A DNA stretch of 64,000 nt. It comes from Sphingobium sp. CAP-1. Its GTDB lineage: Bacteria; Pseudomonadota; Alphaproteobacteria; Sphingomonadales; Sphingomonadaceae. The stretch lies in NCBI RefSeq assembly GCF_009720145.1, contig NZ_CP046252.1, positions 558,001 through 622,000 of the forward strand, in the 5' to 3' direction. Positions 1 to 9,580 of the stretch are shown here, in pieces (the stretch's first letter is position 1; each line of letters starts with the position of its first letter). A model generated the notes under the pieces. It made no database searches. It saw only the letters and a program-made list of their open reading frames with translations, and was not told the DNA's origin. A program made the position numbers and the translations under genes.

Positions 1-161
1 CCGGCAAAGGCATAAAGATCATCCACCCACCAGTCGGCGTCGCGCCGCGCCAGCCAGTCTGAGCGGAAGTCGCCCGCCACATCGGCCAGATCCGCGCCGA
101 CATGGGGGAAGGTCAGGATCAGCGGCGCGTCGCCGCGCTGCACGGATAACCAGTTGGTCAT
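1..161 (-). CDS. hutG: N-formylglutamate deformylase, N-terminal fragment (window edge)
   Basis: The minus-strand reading starts MTNWLSVQRGDAPLILTFPH and continues to the left edge, so about 53 codons are visible. The PLILTFPHVG opening is typical of N-formylglutamate amidohydrolases, which release formate and glutamate at the end of the five-step histidine pathway that passes through formylglutamate. The ATG (159-161) overlaps the hutH stop as ATGA, implying translational coupling behind hutH. The operon context (HutF deiminase present) fits the deformylase role. The catalytic region lies outside the window. Confidence 0.85.
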   Translation of the reverse strand, partial: MTNWLSVQRGDAPLILTFPHVGADLADVAGDFRSDWLARRDADWWVDDLYAFA

Positions 162-1690
162 GCGATGCCCGGCAAATGATCGGCGGCGATCGCGCCCGAC
201 CGGATCAGCGCGGTCGCCGCCTCCATATCCGGGTGGAAATGGCGGTCGTCGGTGAGGTGCGGCACCAGCGCCCGCAACCGCGCGCGGGCGGCCTCCAGCG
301 GGGCGGACGACGCCAGCGGGGCGTGGAAATCCACCCCCTGCGCGGCGGCCAGATATTCGATGCCGATCACCGCACAGCCATTGTCGGCCATTTCCAGCAG
401 CCGGCGCGCGCCATGGGCGGCCATCGACACATGATCCTCCTGATTGGCGCTGGTGGGGATGCTATCGACGCTGGCGGGGTAAGCGCGCTGCTTATTCTCG
501 CTCACCAGCGCGGCGGCGGTGACTTGCGGGATCATGAAGCCGGAATTGAGGCCCGGCCGGGGCGTCAGAAAGGCAGGGAGGCCCGACAGCGCCGGATCGA
601 CCAGCATGGCGATGCGCCGCTCGGCGATCGACCCGATCTCACAAATGGCCAACGCGATCATGTCGGCGGCGAAGGCGACCGGCTCGGCATGGAAATTACC
701 GCCCGACAGCGCCTCGTCCGGCGCGCCGTCCGCACCGGGGAAGATTAGCGGATTGTCCGATACGCCATTCGCCTCGATCGCCAGCGTGGCGGCGGCCTGC
801 CGCAATATGTCGAGCGCCGCGCCCATCACCTGCGGCTGGCAGCGCAGGCAATAGGGGTCTTGTACCCGCGCGTCATTGTCGAGGTGGCTGGCGCGGATCG
901 CGCTGCCCGCCATCAGCGCGCGCAGCGCGTCGGCGACGGCGATCTGCCCGGCGTGGCGGCGCAGCGCATGGATGCGCGGGTCGAACGGCGTGTCGGAACC
1001 TTTCGCCGCCTCGGTCGAGAGCGCGCCGGTGACGAGCGCGGAGCGGAACAGATTTTCCGCCTCGAACAATCCGGCCAGCGCATTGGCGGTCGAGAATTGC
1101 GTGCCGTTGAGCAGTGCCAGCCCTTCCTTGGGACCAAGCGCGAGCGGGGTCAGGCCGGCGCGGGCCAGGGCGTCGGCGGCGGGCAGGCGATCGTCGCCGA
1201 TCCTGATCTCGCCCACGCCGATCATCGTCGCTGCCATATGCGCGAGCGGGGCGAGGTCGCCGCTGGCGCCGACCGATCCCTGCGCCGGGATGACGGGGGT
1301 CAGGCCATGGGCCAGCATCGCCTCCAGCAGCGCGACGGTGGCCGGGCGAACCCCGGATGCGCCCTGCGCCAGGCTGGCGAGTTTCAGCGCCATCATCAGC
1401 CGCACGACCGGGACGGGGGAGGGCGCGCCGGTGCCGGCGGCGTGGCTTAGCACGATATTGCGCTGGAGCGTGGCGAGATCATCGTCGCCGATGCGGACGC
1501 TGGCCAGCTTTCCAAAGCCGGTGTTGATGCCATAGACGGGCTGGTGCCGGGCGAGGATGCGGGTGACGGCGGCGGCGCTTTCCGCAATGCGCGGCGCGCA
1601 AGCAGGGTCGAGCCGCACGGCCGCGCCGCGATAGATGGCGCGCCAGTCGGCCAGCGGCACAGCGCCGGGGACAAGCAGGATCGATGTCAT
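158..1690 (-). CDS. hutH: Histidine ammonia-lyase
   Basis: A 510-residue cytoplasmic lyase that converts L-histidine to urocanate and ammonia. The family length is normal. The MIO cofactor-forming triad Ala142-Ser143-Gly144 is visible in GSVGASGDLAPLAH, and the N-terminal YGINTGFG motif (residues 53-60) is intact. The gene sits between hutI and hutG, with ATGA overlaps at both ends, so the three genes form one leftward operon. The next pathway enzyme, urocanase (hutU), is not seen in this window and may lie left of hutG. Confidence 0.97.
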   Translation of the reverse strand: MTSILLVPGAVPLADWRAIYRGAAVRLDPACAPRIAESAAAVTRILARHQPVYGINTGFGKLASVRIGDDDLATLQRNIVLSHAAGTGAPSPVPVVRLMMALKLASLAQGASGVRPATVALLEAMLAHGLTPVIPAQGSVGASGDLAPLAHMAATMIGVGEIRIGDDRLPAADALARAGLTPLALGPKEGLALLNGTQFSTANALAGLFEAENLFRSALVTGALSTEAAKGSDTPFDPRIHALRRHAGQIAVADALRALMAGSAIRASHLDNDARVQDPYCLRCQPQVMGAALDILRQAAATLAIEANGVSDNPLIFPGADGAPDEALSGGNFHAEPVAFAADMIALAICEIGSIAERRIAMLVDPALSGLPAFLTPRPGLNSGFMIPQVTAAALVSENKQRAYPASVDSIPTSANQEDHVSMAAHGARRLLEMADNGCAVIGIEYLAAAQGVDFHAPLASSAPLEAARARLRALVPHLTDDRHFHPDMEAATALIRSGAIAADHLPGIA

Positions 1691-2883
1691 AAACCACTCC
1701 AGATGCGGGCATGGAGCGGGTTATGGCCCATGCGATAAACCAGTTCGGCGGGGCGCTCCACGTCCCAGATGGCGAGGTCGCAGCGCTGGCCGGCCGCGAG
1801 TGTGCCGCGATCAGCCAGGCCCAGCGCGCGCGCGGCGTTGCGGGTGACGCCGGCCAGACATTCGGCGACGGTCAGGCGGAACAGGGTCGCGCCCATATTC
1901 ATCGTCAGCAGCAGCGAGGTGAGCGGCGATGTGCCGGGGTTGCAGTCGGTCGCCAGCGCGATCGGCACGGCCGCGCCGCGCAGCGCCTCGACCGGGGGCA
2001 GGCGGGTGTCGCGCATGAAATAATAAGCGCCGGGCAGCAGGGTCGCGACCGTGCCACTGGCCGCCATGGCGGCGACGCCGGCATCATCCAGCCATTCCAG
2101 ATGATCGGCCGACAGCGCGCCATGCCGCGCCGCCAGCGCCGCGCCATGCTGGTTGGAAAGTTGTTCGGCGTGCAGCTTGACCGGCAGGCCATGGGCGGCG
2201 GCGGCGGCGAACAGCCGGTCGGTCTGGGCGGGGGTGAAGCCGATCGTCTCGCAAAAGGCGTCGACCGCATCGGCCAGCCCCTCCGCCGCGACCTGCGGTA
2301 ACAGCGTGTGGCACAGCATCGCGATATAGGCGTCGGCGTCGCCGGCATAGTCGGGCGGCAGGGCATGTGCGCCCAGAAAGCTGGTCGCGATATGCACCGG
2401 CCGTTCGCGGCCAAGTTGGCGGGCGGCGCGCAGCATCTTGATTTCGCTGGCCGGGTCGAGGCCATAGCCCGACTTCACCTCTATCGTCGTCGCGCCTTCG
2501 GCGATCAGCGCGTCGAGCCGGGGGAGGGCGGACGCGACCAGCTCCGCTTCACTGGCGGCGCGGGTGGCGCGCATGGTGGACAGGATGCCGCCGCCGGCAC
2601 GGGCGATATCTTCATAGGATGCGCCCTCCAGCCGCATCTCGAACTCGCGGGCGCGGTCGCCGGCATGGACCAGATGGGTGTGGCAGTCGATCAGGCCGGG
2701 GGTGATCCAGCGGCCGTCGCAGCGCGTGCTGCGCGCGGCGGCGAAGGCGGGGGCGTCCGCCGCCGGGCCGGCATAGAGGATCAGCCCGTCGCGCGCGGCG
2801 ATCAGGCCATCTTCCACGATTCCAAGGCCGTCACCCGCCATGGTCGCGAGCCGCGCGTCCGTCCAGATCCTGTCACAATGCAT
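1687..2883 (-). CDS. hutI: Imidazolonepropionase
   Basis: A 398-residue metal-dependent hydrolase of the amidohydrolase superfamily that opens imidazolone-5-propionate to N-formimino-glutamate. The metal-binding HxH is at His68/His70 (GLIDCHTHLVHAGD), and a later LHAEQLSN segment carries further ligands. It is the first gene of the leftward hut operon and overlaps hutH by ATGA. The ATG at 2883 is 31 bp from a HutC-like operator. An amidohydrolase of another specificity is unlikely given the neighbours. Confidence 0.95.
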   Translation of the reverse strand: MHCDRIWTDARLATMAGDGLGIVEDGLIAARDGLILYAGPAADAPAFAAARSTRCDGRWITPGLIDCHTHLVHAGDRAREFEMRLEGASYEDIARAGGGILSTMRATRAASEAELVASALPRLDALIAEGATTIEVKSGYGLDPASEIKMLRAARQLGRERPVHIATSFLGAHALPPDYAGDADAYIAMLCHTLLPQVAAEGLADAVDAFCETIGFTPAQTDRLFAAAAAHGLPVKLHAEQLSNQHGAALAARHGALSADHLEWLDDAGVAAMAASGTVATLLPGAYYFMRDTRLPPVEALRGAAVPIALATDCNPGTSPLTSLLLTMNMGATLFRLTVAECLAGVTRNAARALGLADRGTLAAGQRCDLAIWDVERPAELVYRMGHNPLHARIWSGL

Positions 2884-2908
2884 GGCGGATATGATTGCAC
2901 CGTCGCGC

Positions 2909-2923
2909 TATAATGTATAGACA
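2909..2923. promoter_or_regulatory. hut divergent promoter with HutC-like operator
   Basis: The 71-bp space between hutI and hutF holds TATAAT (2909-2914), a plausible plus-strand -10 box, directly overlapped by TGTATAGACA (2914-2923). That decamer is a near-palindrome resembling the TGTATAxACA core described for HutC operators. A repressor bound here would block hutF-hutC and probably hutI-H-G. No good -35 hexamer is visible for either direction. Confidence 0.6.
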
Positions 2924-2954
2924 TAAAATTCAGACGTTGCCGGTGGAGCTGTTC

Positions 2955-4322
2955 ATGTCGCTGTTCCCTTTGTTCTTCGATCATCTGCTGTTGCCTACCG
3001 GCTGGGCGCGGCATGTGCGGCTGACCATCGACGCGGGGCGGGTCGCGGGGATCGAGGCGGACGCGACGCCGGGCGCGGGCGACGAGCGCCATGGCTGCGG
3101 CCTGCCGGGGTTGCCCAATCTGCACAGCCACGCCTTTCAGCGCGGCATGGCGGGGCTGGCCGAACGGCGCGGGCCGGGCAGCGACAGTTTCTGGACCTGG
3201 CGGGAGATCATGTATCGCTTTGTCGACCGGATGACCCCGGACGATCTGCACGCCATCGCCGCGATGGCCTATGTCGAGATGCTGGAGGGCGGTTTCACCC
3301 GCGTTGGTGAATTTCACTATGTCCATCATGACCGGGGCGGCGCGCGCTTCGCCGACCCGGTGGAGATGAGCGCGGCGATCGTCGCGGCGGCGGCGGCGGC
3401 GGCGAGCGGGATCGGACTGACCCTGCTGCCGGTATTCTACGCCCATGCCGGGTTCGGCGGCCAGCCCGCGCAGGCGGGGCAGGCGCGCTTCCTGCTGGGG
3501 CTGGACGACTATGCCCGGCTGCTGGCGGGGGCGGATCGGGTCGCGGCGGCGCTGCCCGATGCGGTGGTCGGCGTCGCGCCGCACAGCCTGCGCGCGGTGA
3601 CGCCCGACCAACTGGCCGCGCTCGCGCCGCTGGCGGCGGGGCGGCCGGTGCATATTCATATCGCCGAACAGGCAAAGGAAGTGGCGGATTGCCTCGGCTG
3701 GAGCGGGCAACGCCCGGTCGAATGGCTGCTCGACCATGCCGATGTCGATGCGCGCTGGTGTCTGGTCCATGCTACCCATATGACCGATGCGGAGACGGCG
3801 GCGCTGGCGCGCAGCGGCGCGGTGGCGGGGCTATGCCCGATCACCGAGGCCAATCTGGGCGACGGGTTGTTTCCGGCGGAGGCCTTCGTCGCGGCGGGCG
3901 GGCGTTATGGCGTGGGCAGCGATTCCAACGTGCTGATCGACGCGGCCGAGGAGTTGCGGCTGCTGGAATATGGCCAGCGCCTTATCGGACAGGGCCGCAA
4001 CCGGATGGCGCGTGGGCCGGAGCGGTCGACCGGGGCGGACCTGTACGCCGGGGCGCTGGCAGGCGGGGCGGCGGCGCTGGGTGCGGCGGGCGGCATCGCG
4101 GTCGGGCAGCCGGCGGATATTGTCAGCCTGACGCTGGACCATCCGGCGCTGTTGCACCGGGCGGGCGACGCGATCCTCGACAGTTTCCTGTTCGCGGCGG
4201 GCCGGTCCGCCATTGACTGCGTCTGGCGTCATGGCGAGAAGCAGGTCGTCGGCGGGCGGCACCGGGCGCGCGACCGGGTGGTGCGGGACTATCGGGCGAG
4301 ATTGGGACATTTGATCGGGTGA
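2955..4322 (+). CDS. hutF: Formimidoylglutamate deiminase
   Basis: A 455-residue amidohydrolase-superfamily enzyme that removes ammonia from N-formimino-L-glutamate to give N-formylglutamate, the substrate of HutG. The metal site HSH is at His57/His59 (LPNLHSHAFQRGMAG). A WTWREIMYRF segment and the later HIAEQ motif match HutF. I chose the ATG at 2955 rather than an in-frame ATG at 2895 because GGAG lies about 7 bp upstream and the operator falls between the two. HutC follows with a GTGA overlap. The HutF-HutG pairing indicates the formylglutamate branch rather than formiminoglutamase. Confidence 0.93.
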   Translation: MSLFPLFFDHLLLPTGWARHVRLTIDAGRVAGIEADATPGAGDERHGCGLPGLPNLHSHAFQRGMAGLAERRGPGSDSFWTWREIMYRFVDRMTPDDLHAIAAMAYVEMLEGGFTRVGEFHYVHHDRGGARFADPVEMSAAIVAAAAAAASGIGLTLLPVFYAHAGFGGQPAQAGQARFLLGLDDYARLLAGADRVAAALPDAVVGVAPHSLRAVTPDQLAALAPLAAGRPVHIHIAEQAKEVADCLGWSGQRPVEWLLDHADVDARWCLVHATHMTDAETAALARSGAVAGLCPITEANLGDGLFPAEAFVAAGGRYGVGSDSNVLIDAAEELRLLEYGQRLIGQGRNRMARGPERSTGADLYAGALAGGAAALGAAGGIAVGQPADIVSLTLDHPALLHRAGDAILDSFLFAAGRSAIDCVWRHGEKQVVGGRHRARDRVVRDYRARLGHLIG

Positions 4323-5035
4323 AGGGGGCGCTGCACGAACGGATCAGGTCCGATTTTGAAGGGCGCATCCTGCGCGGCGAACTGGCGCCGGGCGATCGGC
4401 TGCCGATCGAGCAGGAGTTGATGGGCCATTATGGTTGTTCGCGCATGACCGTGAACAAGGCGCTGTCGGCGCTGGCGGCGGCGGGGCTGATCGATCGGCG
4501 CAAGAAGGCCGGCACCTTCGTCGCCCGGCCCAAAGTCCATTCGATGGTGCTGGACGTGCCGGACATCGGCGCGCAGGTGCGCGAGCGCGGACAGGCCTAC
4601 GCCTATCAGTCGGTGCGTCATATCGCCCGCGCCGCCGATGCGGGCGATGCGGAGGAGCGGCTGCTGGCCGGGCGGGGCAGGCTGTTGCAGGTCGACGGGC
4701 TGCATCTGGCCGACGGCGCGCCGCTGGGGATCGAATATCGACTGGTCAGCCTGACCGCCGTGCCGGACATGGCGCAGGCTGATCTTGAAAGCGAAGCGCC
4801 GGGCGGCTGGCTGCTCCGCCATGTCCCCTGGACCGAGGCGCAGACGCGCATTTCGGCGGTCGCGGCGAGCGGTGAGGCGGCGCGGCTGCTGGCGGTGGCG
4901 GCGGGATCACCCTGCCTCAGCATCGAGCGCTGGACCTGGCGGGGGACCGAGCGGATCACCTATGTCCGGCAAATCTTCCCCGCCGATGCCTATGACATGA
5001 TCGCCCGTTTCGGTCCCGGCGCGGCGCCAGGCTGA
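4319..5035 (+). CDS. hutC: Histidine utilisation repressor, GntR family
   Basis: A 238-residue GntR/HutC regulator. It has an N-terminal winged helix (about residues 5-70, with LPIEQELMGHYGCSRMTVNKALSAL as the HTH region) and a C-terminal UTRA ligand domain that would sense urocanate. It starts with GTG, overlapping the hutF stop (GTGA). It sits in the unit it probably controls, so autoregulation through the 2914-2923 site is expected. The gene ends 20 bp from the convergent GH78-like gene, with no visible terminator. Confidence 0.92.
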   Translation: MKGALHERIRSDFEGRILRGELAPGDRLPIEQELMGHYGCSRMTVNKALSALAAAGLIDRRKKAGTFVARPKVHSMVLDVPDIGAQVRERGQAYAYQSVRHIARAADAGDAEERLLAGRGRLLQVDGLHLADGAPLGIEYRLVSLTAVPDMAQADLESEAPGGWLLRHVPWTEAQTRISAVAASGEAARLLAVAAGSPCLSIERWTWRGTERITYVRQIFPADAYDMIARFGPGAAPG

Positions 5036-5054
5036 CCGTCCCCGCCGCGCGTGC

Positions 5055-6740
5055 CTATAATATCCCGTTCCTCAGGAAGTAGGAGGGCGTGCAACTCCAT
5101 GCGTGGCAATAGCTGTTGATGTGGATGTCGCCATAGGGAGAAGAGAGCGGGTTGGCCGGATCGAACACTTCCCAGAATGTGTCCGCGCCCGCGTCGATCA
5201 TGGCGCCCCAATAGCTTTCCAGCAGCGCCAGTGCGCGCTTTTTCTCGCCACAGGCGATCAGCGCCTCCACGACATAATGGTAGAGATAGGGGGTGGATGG
5301 CTTGATCGCCGCCGGATCGTTCATCGCCGCGAACAAAGCCTTGCGGCCTTCGCGCGGCGACAGCAGGCCACCCAGCATCATCCAGCTCGCGCCGGCCCAG
5401 CTTGTCTGCCGCGCCTTGCCGCTGACCACCCGGCCGCTGCCGGCATCCCAATAGGCGGCGCGCCCGGCGGCGGTCATCATCCCGGCGCGGCGGGACAGGT
5501 GTTCGGCGTCCTGGGCCAGGCCCAGTCGTGTCGCCAGATCGGCGGTGGCCTTCCATGCGAAGGTCAGCAGACCCTGGATCGCCGCCTCCTTGTCCAGCTT
5601 GCCAGCCCAGTCGATGAAGATCCACATATTGCCCGGATCGACGAACAGTCCGTCGGCATCGATCCAGCGGGAGATGAGTTCGAGCTGGCGTTGCGCCACC
5701 GGCCAAAGATCGCGCCCGGTTTCCACGTCGCCGGTCGCCGCCACATAGTCGCGCAGGGTGACGTTGAAGAGGGCGGCATAATCGACGATGTGCATCCCGC
5801 CATAGCGCGGATAGGGCTTTTCATAGACGCAGGCGGCGACCAGCCCATCCTTGTCGCGATAGGCGGCGAACAGATAGAGGCAGCGCCTGACCAGATCATT
5901 GTTGCGAAAGCTGGCATAGTTGGCGAGCGCCTGAAGGCGCAGGTCGCCGACCCACAGCCGCTGGTCGCGGCGCGGGCCATCCTCGAAACTGGTCTGCATA
6001 CAGTCGCGCAGCGTCGCCATCGCGACTTCGTCCATGCGGCGCAGGCGCGGGGTCGCGCCCATCGGCACCGGCATCGGGCCGGCGGATGAGATCGCCTGAG
6101 CGCGGACATTGAGGAATTTGACGGAAAAGCCCGGCGAGGTGGCGATCACATCGACCCGGACATAGCGGAAGGCATAGCGTCGCGGCATCTGCACCGATTG
6201 CGGCAGATAGTCGACGGTGATGATCTCTTCCGGCAGCCAGGCCTCGCTGATCTTGCCCTGATAGGGGTGCAGCGGTTCGGCGACATCGGGCTGGACTTCG
6301 CCGAAGGTCAGCTTGAGCCGGGCGGGCGCGTCGGGTTCGCGGCCGACCGTTTCGAGATCGAACGAGAGATGGCCGGTGCGATGCCCGCCAAAGTCGAGGA
6401 TGAAGCTGTCGCCCTTGCGAAAGCTGCGGGTGGAAAAGTCGGCGATGCTCGCATCCTGTTCCACCCGGAATCGCAGGATTTGCGCGGGGTCGGGGATCAT
6501 CTTCACCAGCGCCAGCGGCTGTTGCTCGACACTGTGCAGCGCCGGCATCAACGCCTGCGCCTTGCGCGCCCATTCGGCATGGGGTTCGCCGGCAATGGCA
6601 GGCGCGAAACGGCTGCCCTGCGCCAGCGCCCGTGGCCCGGCCAGAAGGCTGGCGAGGGTGACGCCGGCGGCGCCACCCAGAAATTGCCGTCTGCCGATGG
6701 TCAACGCGCGCTCCTGCATTATATCCGCGCCTTTCCTCAT
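5055..6740 (-). CDS. Exported GH78-like (alpha-L-rhamnosidase-type) glycoside hydrolase
   Basis: A 561-residue protein with a Tat-type signal (TIGRRQFLGGAAGVTLASLLAG), so probably periplasmic. A beta-sandwich precedes an (alpha/alpha)6 catalytic region. The segment FEDGPRRDQRLWVGDLR corresponds to the acidic D-G/C-P-x-R-D-E-R-x-x-W-x-GD signature of alpha-L-rhamnosidases, and FIDWAGKLDKEAAIQG follows. The first ATG overlaps the GH3 stop (ATGA); a second ATG 21 bp downstream, nearer the Tat motif, is also possible. Together with the upstream GH3 gene it suggests removal of rhamnosyl and glucosyl units from plant glycosides. The exact sugar is an inference. Confidence 0.8.
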   Translation of the reverse strand: MRKGADIMQERALTIGRRQFLGGAAGVTLASLLAGPRALAQGSRFAPAIAGEPHAEWARKAQALMPALHSVEQQPLALVKMIPDPAQILRFRVEQDASIADFSTRSFRKGDSFILDFGGHRTGHLSFDLETVGREPDAPARLKLTFGEVQPDVAEPLHPYQGKISEAWLPEEIITVDYLPQSVQMPRRYAFRYVRVDVIATSPGFSVKFLNVRAQAISSAGPMPVPMGATPRLRRMDEVAMATLRDCMQTSFEDGPRRDQRLWVGDLRLQALANYASFRNNDLVRRCLYLFAAYRDKDGLVAACVYEKPYPRYGGMHIVDYAALFNVTLRDYVAATGDVETGRDLWPVAQRQLELISRWIDADGLFVDPGNMWIFIDWAGKLDKEAAIQGLLTFAWKATADLATRLGLAQDAEHLSRRAGMMTAAGRAAYWDAGSGRVVSGKARQTSWAGASWMMLGGLLSPREGRKALFAAMNDPAAIKPSTPYLYHYVVEALIACGEKKRALALLESYWGAMIDAGADTFWEVFDPANPLSSPYGDIHINSYCHAWSCTPSYFLRNGIL

Positions 6741-9538
6741 CGGCTTTTCGCCGTCAGCGGCAGATCGCGCGACGAACCGCCGACATAGACCGCACGGGCG
6801 CCCCTGGGCATGGTCCAGCGTCCGGCCTTTTCATCCCAATATTGCAGGCTGCGTGGTGCGACATGGATCGTCACGGCCTTGCGCTCCGATGGTTCCAGAT
6901 GGACGCGGTCGAACCCGGCGAGCGCGCGCACCGGGAAGGCGATGCCTGCGGGCGCATTGGCGGGCCCCCCCAGATAGACCTGCGCCACCTCGTCCGAGGC
7001 GCGCGTGCCGGTGTTGGCGATGGTGAAGCGCACGTCGAGGCCGCCGTCGGTGGCGGGCTTCACGCTCAGGCCTGAATAGGCGAAGCTGGTATAGCTGAGG
7101 CCGTGGCCGAAGGGATAAAGCGGTTCCTTGCCCTGTCGGGCGAACCAGCGATAGCCCACGTCCAACCCTTCCGAATAGGTGACGACGCCATCTTCGCGTG
7201 CGCCGCGTTCGGGATAGCGCGGGTCGGTTGCCGGATAATCCTCCAGCGCCTTGCCCCAGGTGAAGGGCAGGCGGCCCGCCGGGCTGACGCGGCCGGTCAG
7301 GATGTCGACGGTCGCCTCGCCGCCCTTGTCGCCGCCCCACCACATGTTGACCACCGCCTTCACCTTGTCCAGCCAGGGCATGGCGACGGGATAGCTGCTG
7401 TTCAGCACGACAACGGTATTGGGGTTCGCCGCGCTCACATCCTCGATCAGCTTATTCTGTTCGGGCGTCAGGCCGAAGATCGGGCTTTGCCGCGCCCATG
7501 CGAATATGACGGCCTTCTTCGCCTTCGCCGCCGTTTCGACAGCATGGCGGTAATTCGCTTCCTTCTGCTGCGGCGTGACCCAGTTCAGGCGGATCTGGAT
7601 CGGCGCGCGCGAGGTGTCCGCGCTGGTCGTCACCTCGATACTGTGCCTGCCCGCCGTCAGTTCCACGTCGCGGCGGACATTGTTGAGATTGTCGGTGGTG
7701 GACAGCAGCGCATCCTGCCCCGGCTGGACCGTGTCGCCATGGCGCGCGCCGGTCATGCCGCTGGAGCGGCCGATCAGCTTACCGTCGATCAGCAACTCGC
7801 CATGGGTGCCCATCATCTGGAGGTAGATGCTATAGGTTCCGGTCGAGGGGATGTCGATCTCGCCCTTCCAGCCCGGCTGGACGTTGGCGGGCAGCGGATT
7901 GGCGTTGCTGTCGGTGAAGTTCAGGCTGCTGTCCTGCGCCACTTTCTGGCCGTCGACATAGCGGGCAAGGCCGGGCGCGCCATCGCTGCTGAAGCGGTCG
8001 GCGGCTATGGGTGTGCCGGTCATGTCGTTGGCCACGGCATAGGCGACATGCGCGCCGGCGCGGCCACCCGCTTCGCGCTGTAGCAGGGCGGCGACGCCAT
8101 TCTGGGTTTCCGGCAGGCCCAGCGAATGTTCGGCGTTGATGCCGAGCGCCACCACCTGCCCCGCGCCGGGGCCGATCAGCGCCAGATCGTCCATGTCCGA
8201 CTGGCTCAAAGGCAGGGCGCCGCCTTCATTCTTCAGCAGCACGGCGGAGTCCGATGCGGTCTTGCGGAGGATCTGCGCGATGCGCGGATCGACCGCGCTC
8301 CCGGTCGGCTGATGATTGCCCCGGTCAAGCAGGCCGAAGCGGTTCATTTCATGCACGACGCGATAGGCGGCTTCATCGATTTGCGCCAGTTTCACCGACC
8401 CGTCGGCCAGCGCCGACGCCATGTTCTGTGGCGCGGGATCGTCGGGGAATTGGCCGCGGAAGATCACCGACTTGATCGGTGCGCGCTCGCCCTTGCCCTC
8501 TTCCGGCACGGCGCGGCCAAAGACACGGCCCAGCACGTCCATGGTCATCTTGAGCGGCTCGACCGGCGTCTTGTCATTATCGAAATAGGATCGGGTGATG
8601 GTCAGCCAGGGACTGCCCTTGGGCATCAGGCCGGGCATTTCCATGTCGAGGCCGGTGTTGATGTCGGTCGGTTTATGCACCGCCCCCCAGTCGGAGGTGA
8701 CGAAGCCCTTGAAGCCCAGTTCCTTGCGCAGCGTGGTGTTGAGCAGGTCATCATTGGCACAGGCATATTTGCCGTTGGTGTAATTATAGGCGCACATCAG
8801 CGAAGAGACGCCGGCGTCGATCACCGCCTCGAACGGGGCGAGATAGACTTCATGCATGGTCTGTTCGTCCATGATCGTCTTGTAGCCGCGCAGGTCGTAG
8901 CCGAGATAATGTTTGGCCTGCGCCATCACGCCCTGGCCCTGGATGCCGCGCACCTGCGCCGCGCCCATGATGCCGGACAGATAGGGATCTTCGCCATAGG
9001 TGTTCCAGCCACGGCTGAAATGGAGATCGCGCATGATATTGACGAAGGGTTCGAGCGCCACGTCGACGCCCAGCCGCCGCGCTTCAAGGCCGACCACCGC
9101 GCCATTCTGTTCCGCATCCTCGCGGCTGAAGGTAGCGGCCAGCGCCATGGTCGCGGGCAGGGCGACGGACGGCTCGCGCGTCAATATGCCCGGTGGGCCG
9201 TCGGCGAAGCGCATCGATGGGATGCCCAGGCGCGGCACGCCGCGCAGATAGCCGGCCGCCGCCTGATCGGTCTTTGCATCTTCCTGTGCGCCCCGGATCA
9301 TGTCGATCTTTTCGTCCAGCGTCATCTTCGCGACCAGATCGCGGGCGCGCTGATCGTCGTTCGACTCCGGGGCGGGCGCGGCGGTGGGGGCGATCGTCTG
9401 GGCGTGGAGCGGGGCGTGGGCGCCGAAGGCGGCCAGAAGCATGGCGCTGCTATGCAGCAAGGCGCGCTGCCCGCGACGGTGAATCTGGAAATGCCCTTTG
9501 GCGGCGTGGCGCGTTTCTTTATTCAATTCAGCCTCCAT
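6737..9538 (-). CDS. bglX: Periplasmic GH3 beta-glycosidase with PA14 insert
   Basis: A glycoside hydrolase family 3 enzyme, probably a beta-glucosidase or beta-xylosidase. The catalytic nucleophile Asp lies in FVTSDWGA (about residue 283), with KH (QAKHYLGY) and RGWNTYGEDPYL upstream. A PA14-like insert (PGWKGEIDIPSTGTYSIYLQ) splits the C-terminal sandwich and a fibronectin-III-like domain ends the protein. A signal peptide ends near HAPLHAQ. Coordinates use the ATG at 9538 (933 residues), but GGAGG at 9532-9536 is ideally spaced before an in-frame TTG at 9524-9526, which may be the true start. It is coupled to the GH78-like gene. Confidence 0.88.
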   Translation of the reverse strand: MEAELNKETRHAAKGHFQIHRRGQRALLHSSAMLLAAFGAHAPLHAQTIAPTAAPAPESNDDQRARDLVAKMTLDEKIDMIRGAQEDAKTDQAAAGYLRGVPRLGIPSMRFADGPPGILTREPSVALPATMALAATFSREDAEQNGAVVGLEARRLGVDVALEPFVNIMRDLHFSRGWNTYGEDPYLSGIMGAAQVRGIQGQGVMAQAKHYLGYDLRGYKTIMDEQTMHEVYLAPFEAVIDAGVSSLMCAYNYTNGKYACANDDLLNTTLRKELGFKGFVTSDWGAVHKPTDINTGLDMEMPGLMPKGSPWLTITRSYFDNDKTPVEPLKMTMDVLGRVFGRAVPEEGKGERAPIKSVIFRGQFPDDPAPQNMASALADGSVKLAQIDEAAYRVVHEMNRFGLLDRGNHQPTGSAVDPRIAQILRKTASDSAVLLKNEGGALPLSQSDMDDLALIGPGAGQVVALGINAEHSLGLPETQNGVAALLQREAGGRAGAHVAYAVANDMTGTPIAADRFSSDGAPGLARYVDGQKVAQDSSLNFTDSNANPLPANVQPGWKGEIDIPSTGTYSIYLQMMGTHGELLIDGKLIGRSSGMTGARHGDTVQPGQDALLSTTDNLNNVRRDVELTAGRHSIEVTTSADTSRAPIQIRLNWVTPQQKEANYRHAVETAAKAKKAVIFAWARQSPIFGLTPEQNKLIEDVSAANPNTVVVLNSSYPVAMPWLDKVKAVVNMWWGGDKGGEATVDILTGRVSPAGRLPFTWGKALEDYPATDPRYPERGAREDGVVTYSEGLDVGYRWFARQGKEPLYPFGHGLSYTSFAYSGLSVKPATDGGLDVRFTIANTGTRASDEVAQVYLGGPANAPAGIAFPVRALAGFDRVHLEPSERKAVTIHVAPRSLQYWDEKAGRWTMPRGARAVYVGGSSRDLPLTAKSR

Positions 9539-9560
9539 TGCTGTAGGCAGCAAAGCAAAT

Positions 9561-9580
9561 TTAATTGAAATGTCAATTAA
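9561..9580. promoter_or_regulatory. Perfect inverted repeat upstream of GH3 gene
   Basis: TTAATTGA at 9561-9568 and its exact reverse complement TCAATTAA at 9573-9580 flank a 4-bp spacer. The site lies 23 bp upstream of the GH3 ATG in an AT-rich patch within GC-rich DNA. On the minus strand it contains TTGACA (9570-9575), so a bound repressor would cover a -35-like hexamer. No regulator gene for this island is visible. Confidence 0.5.
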
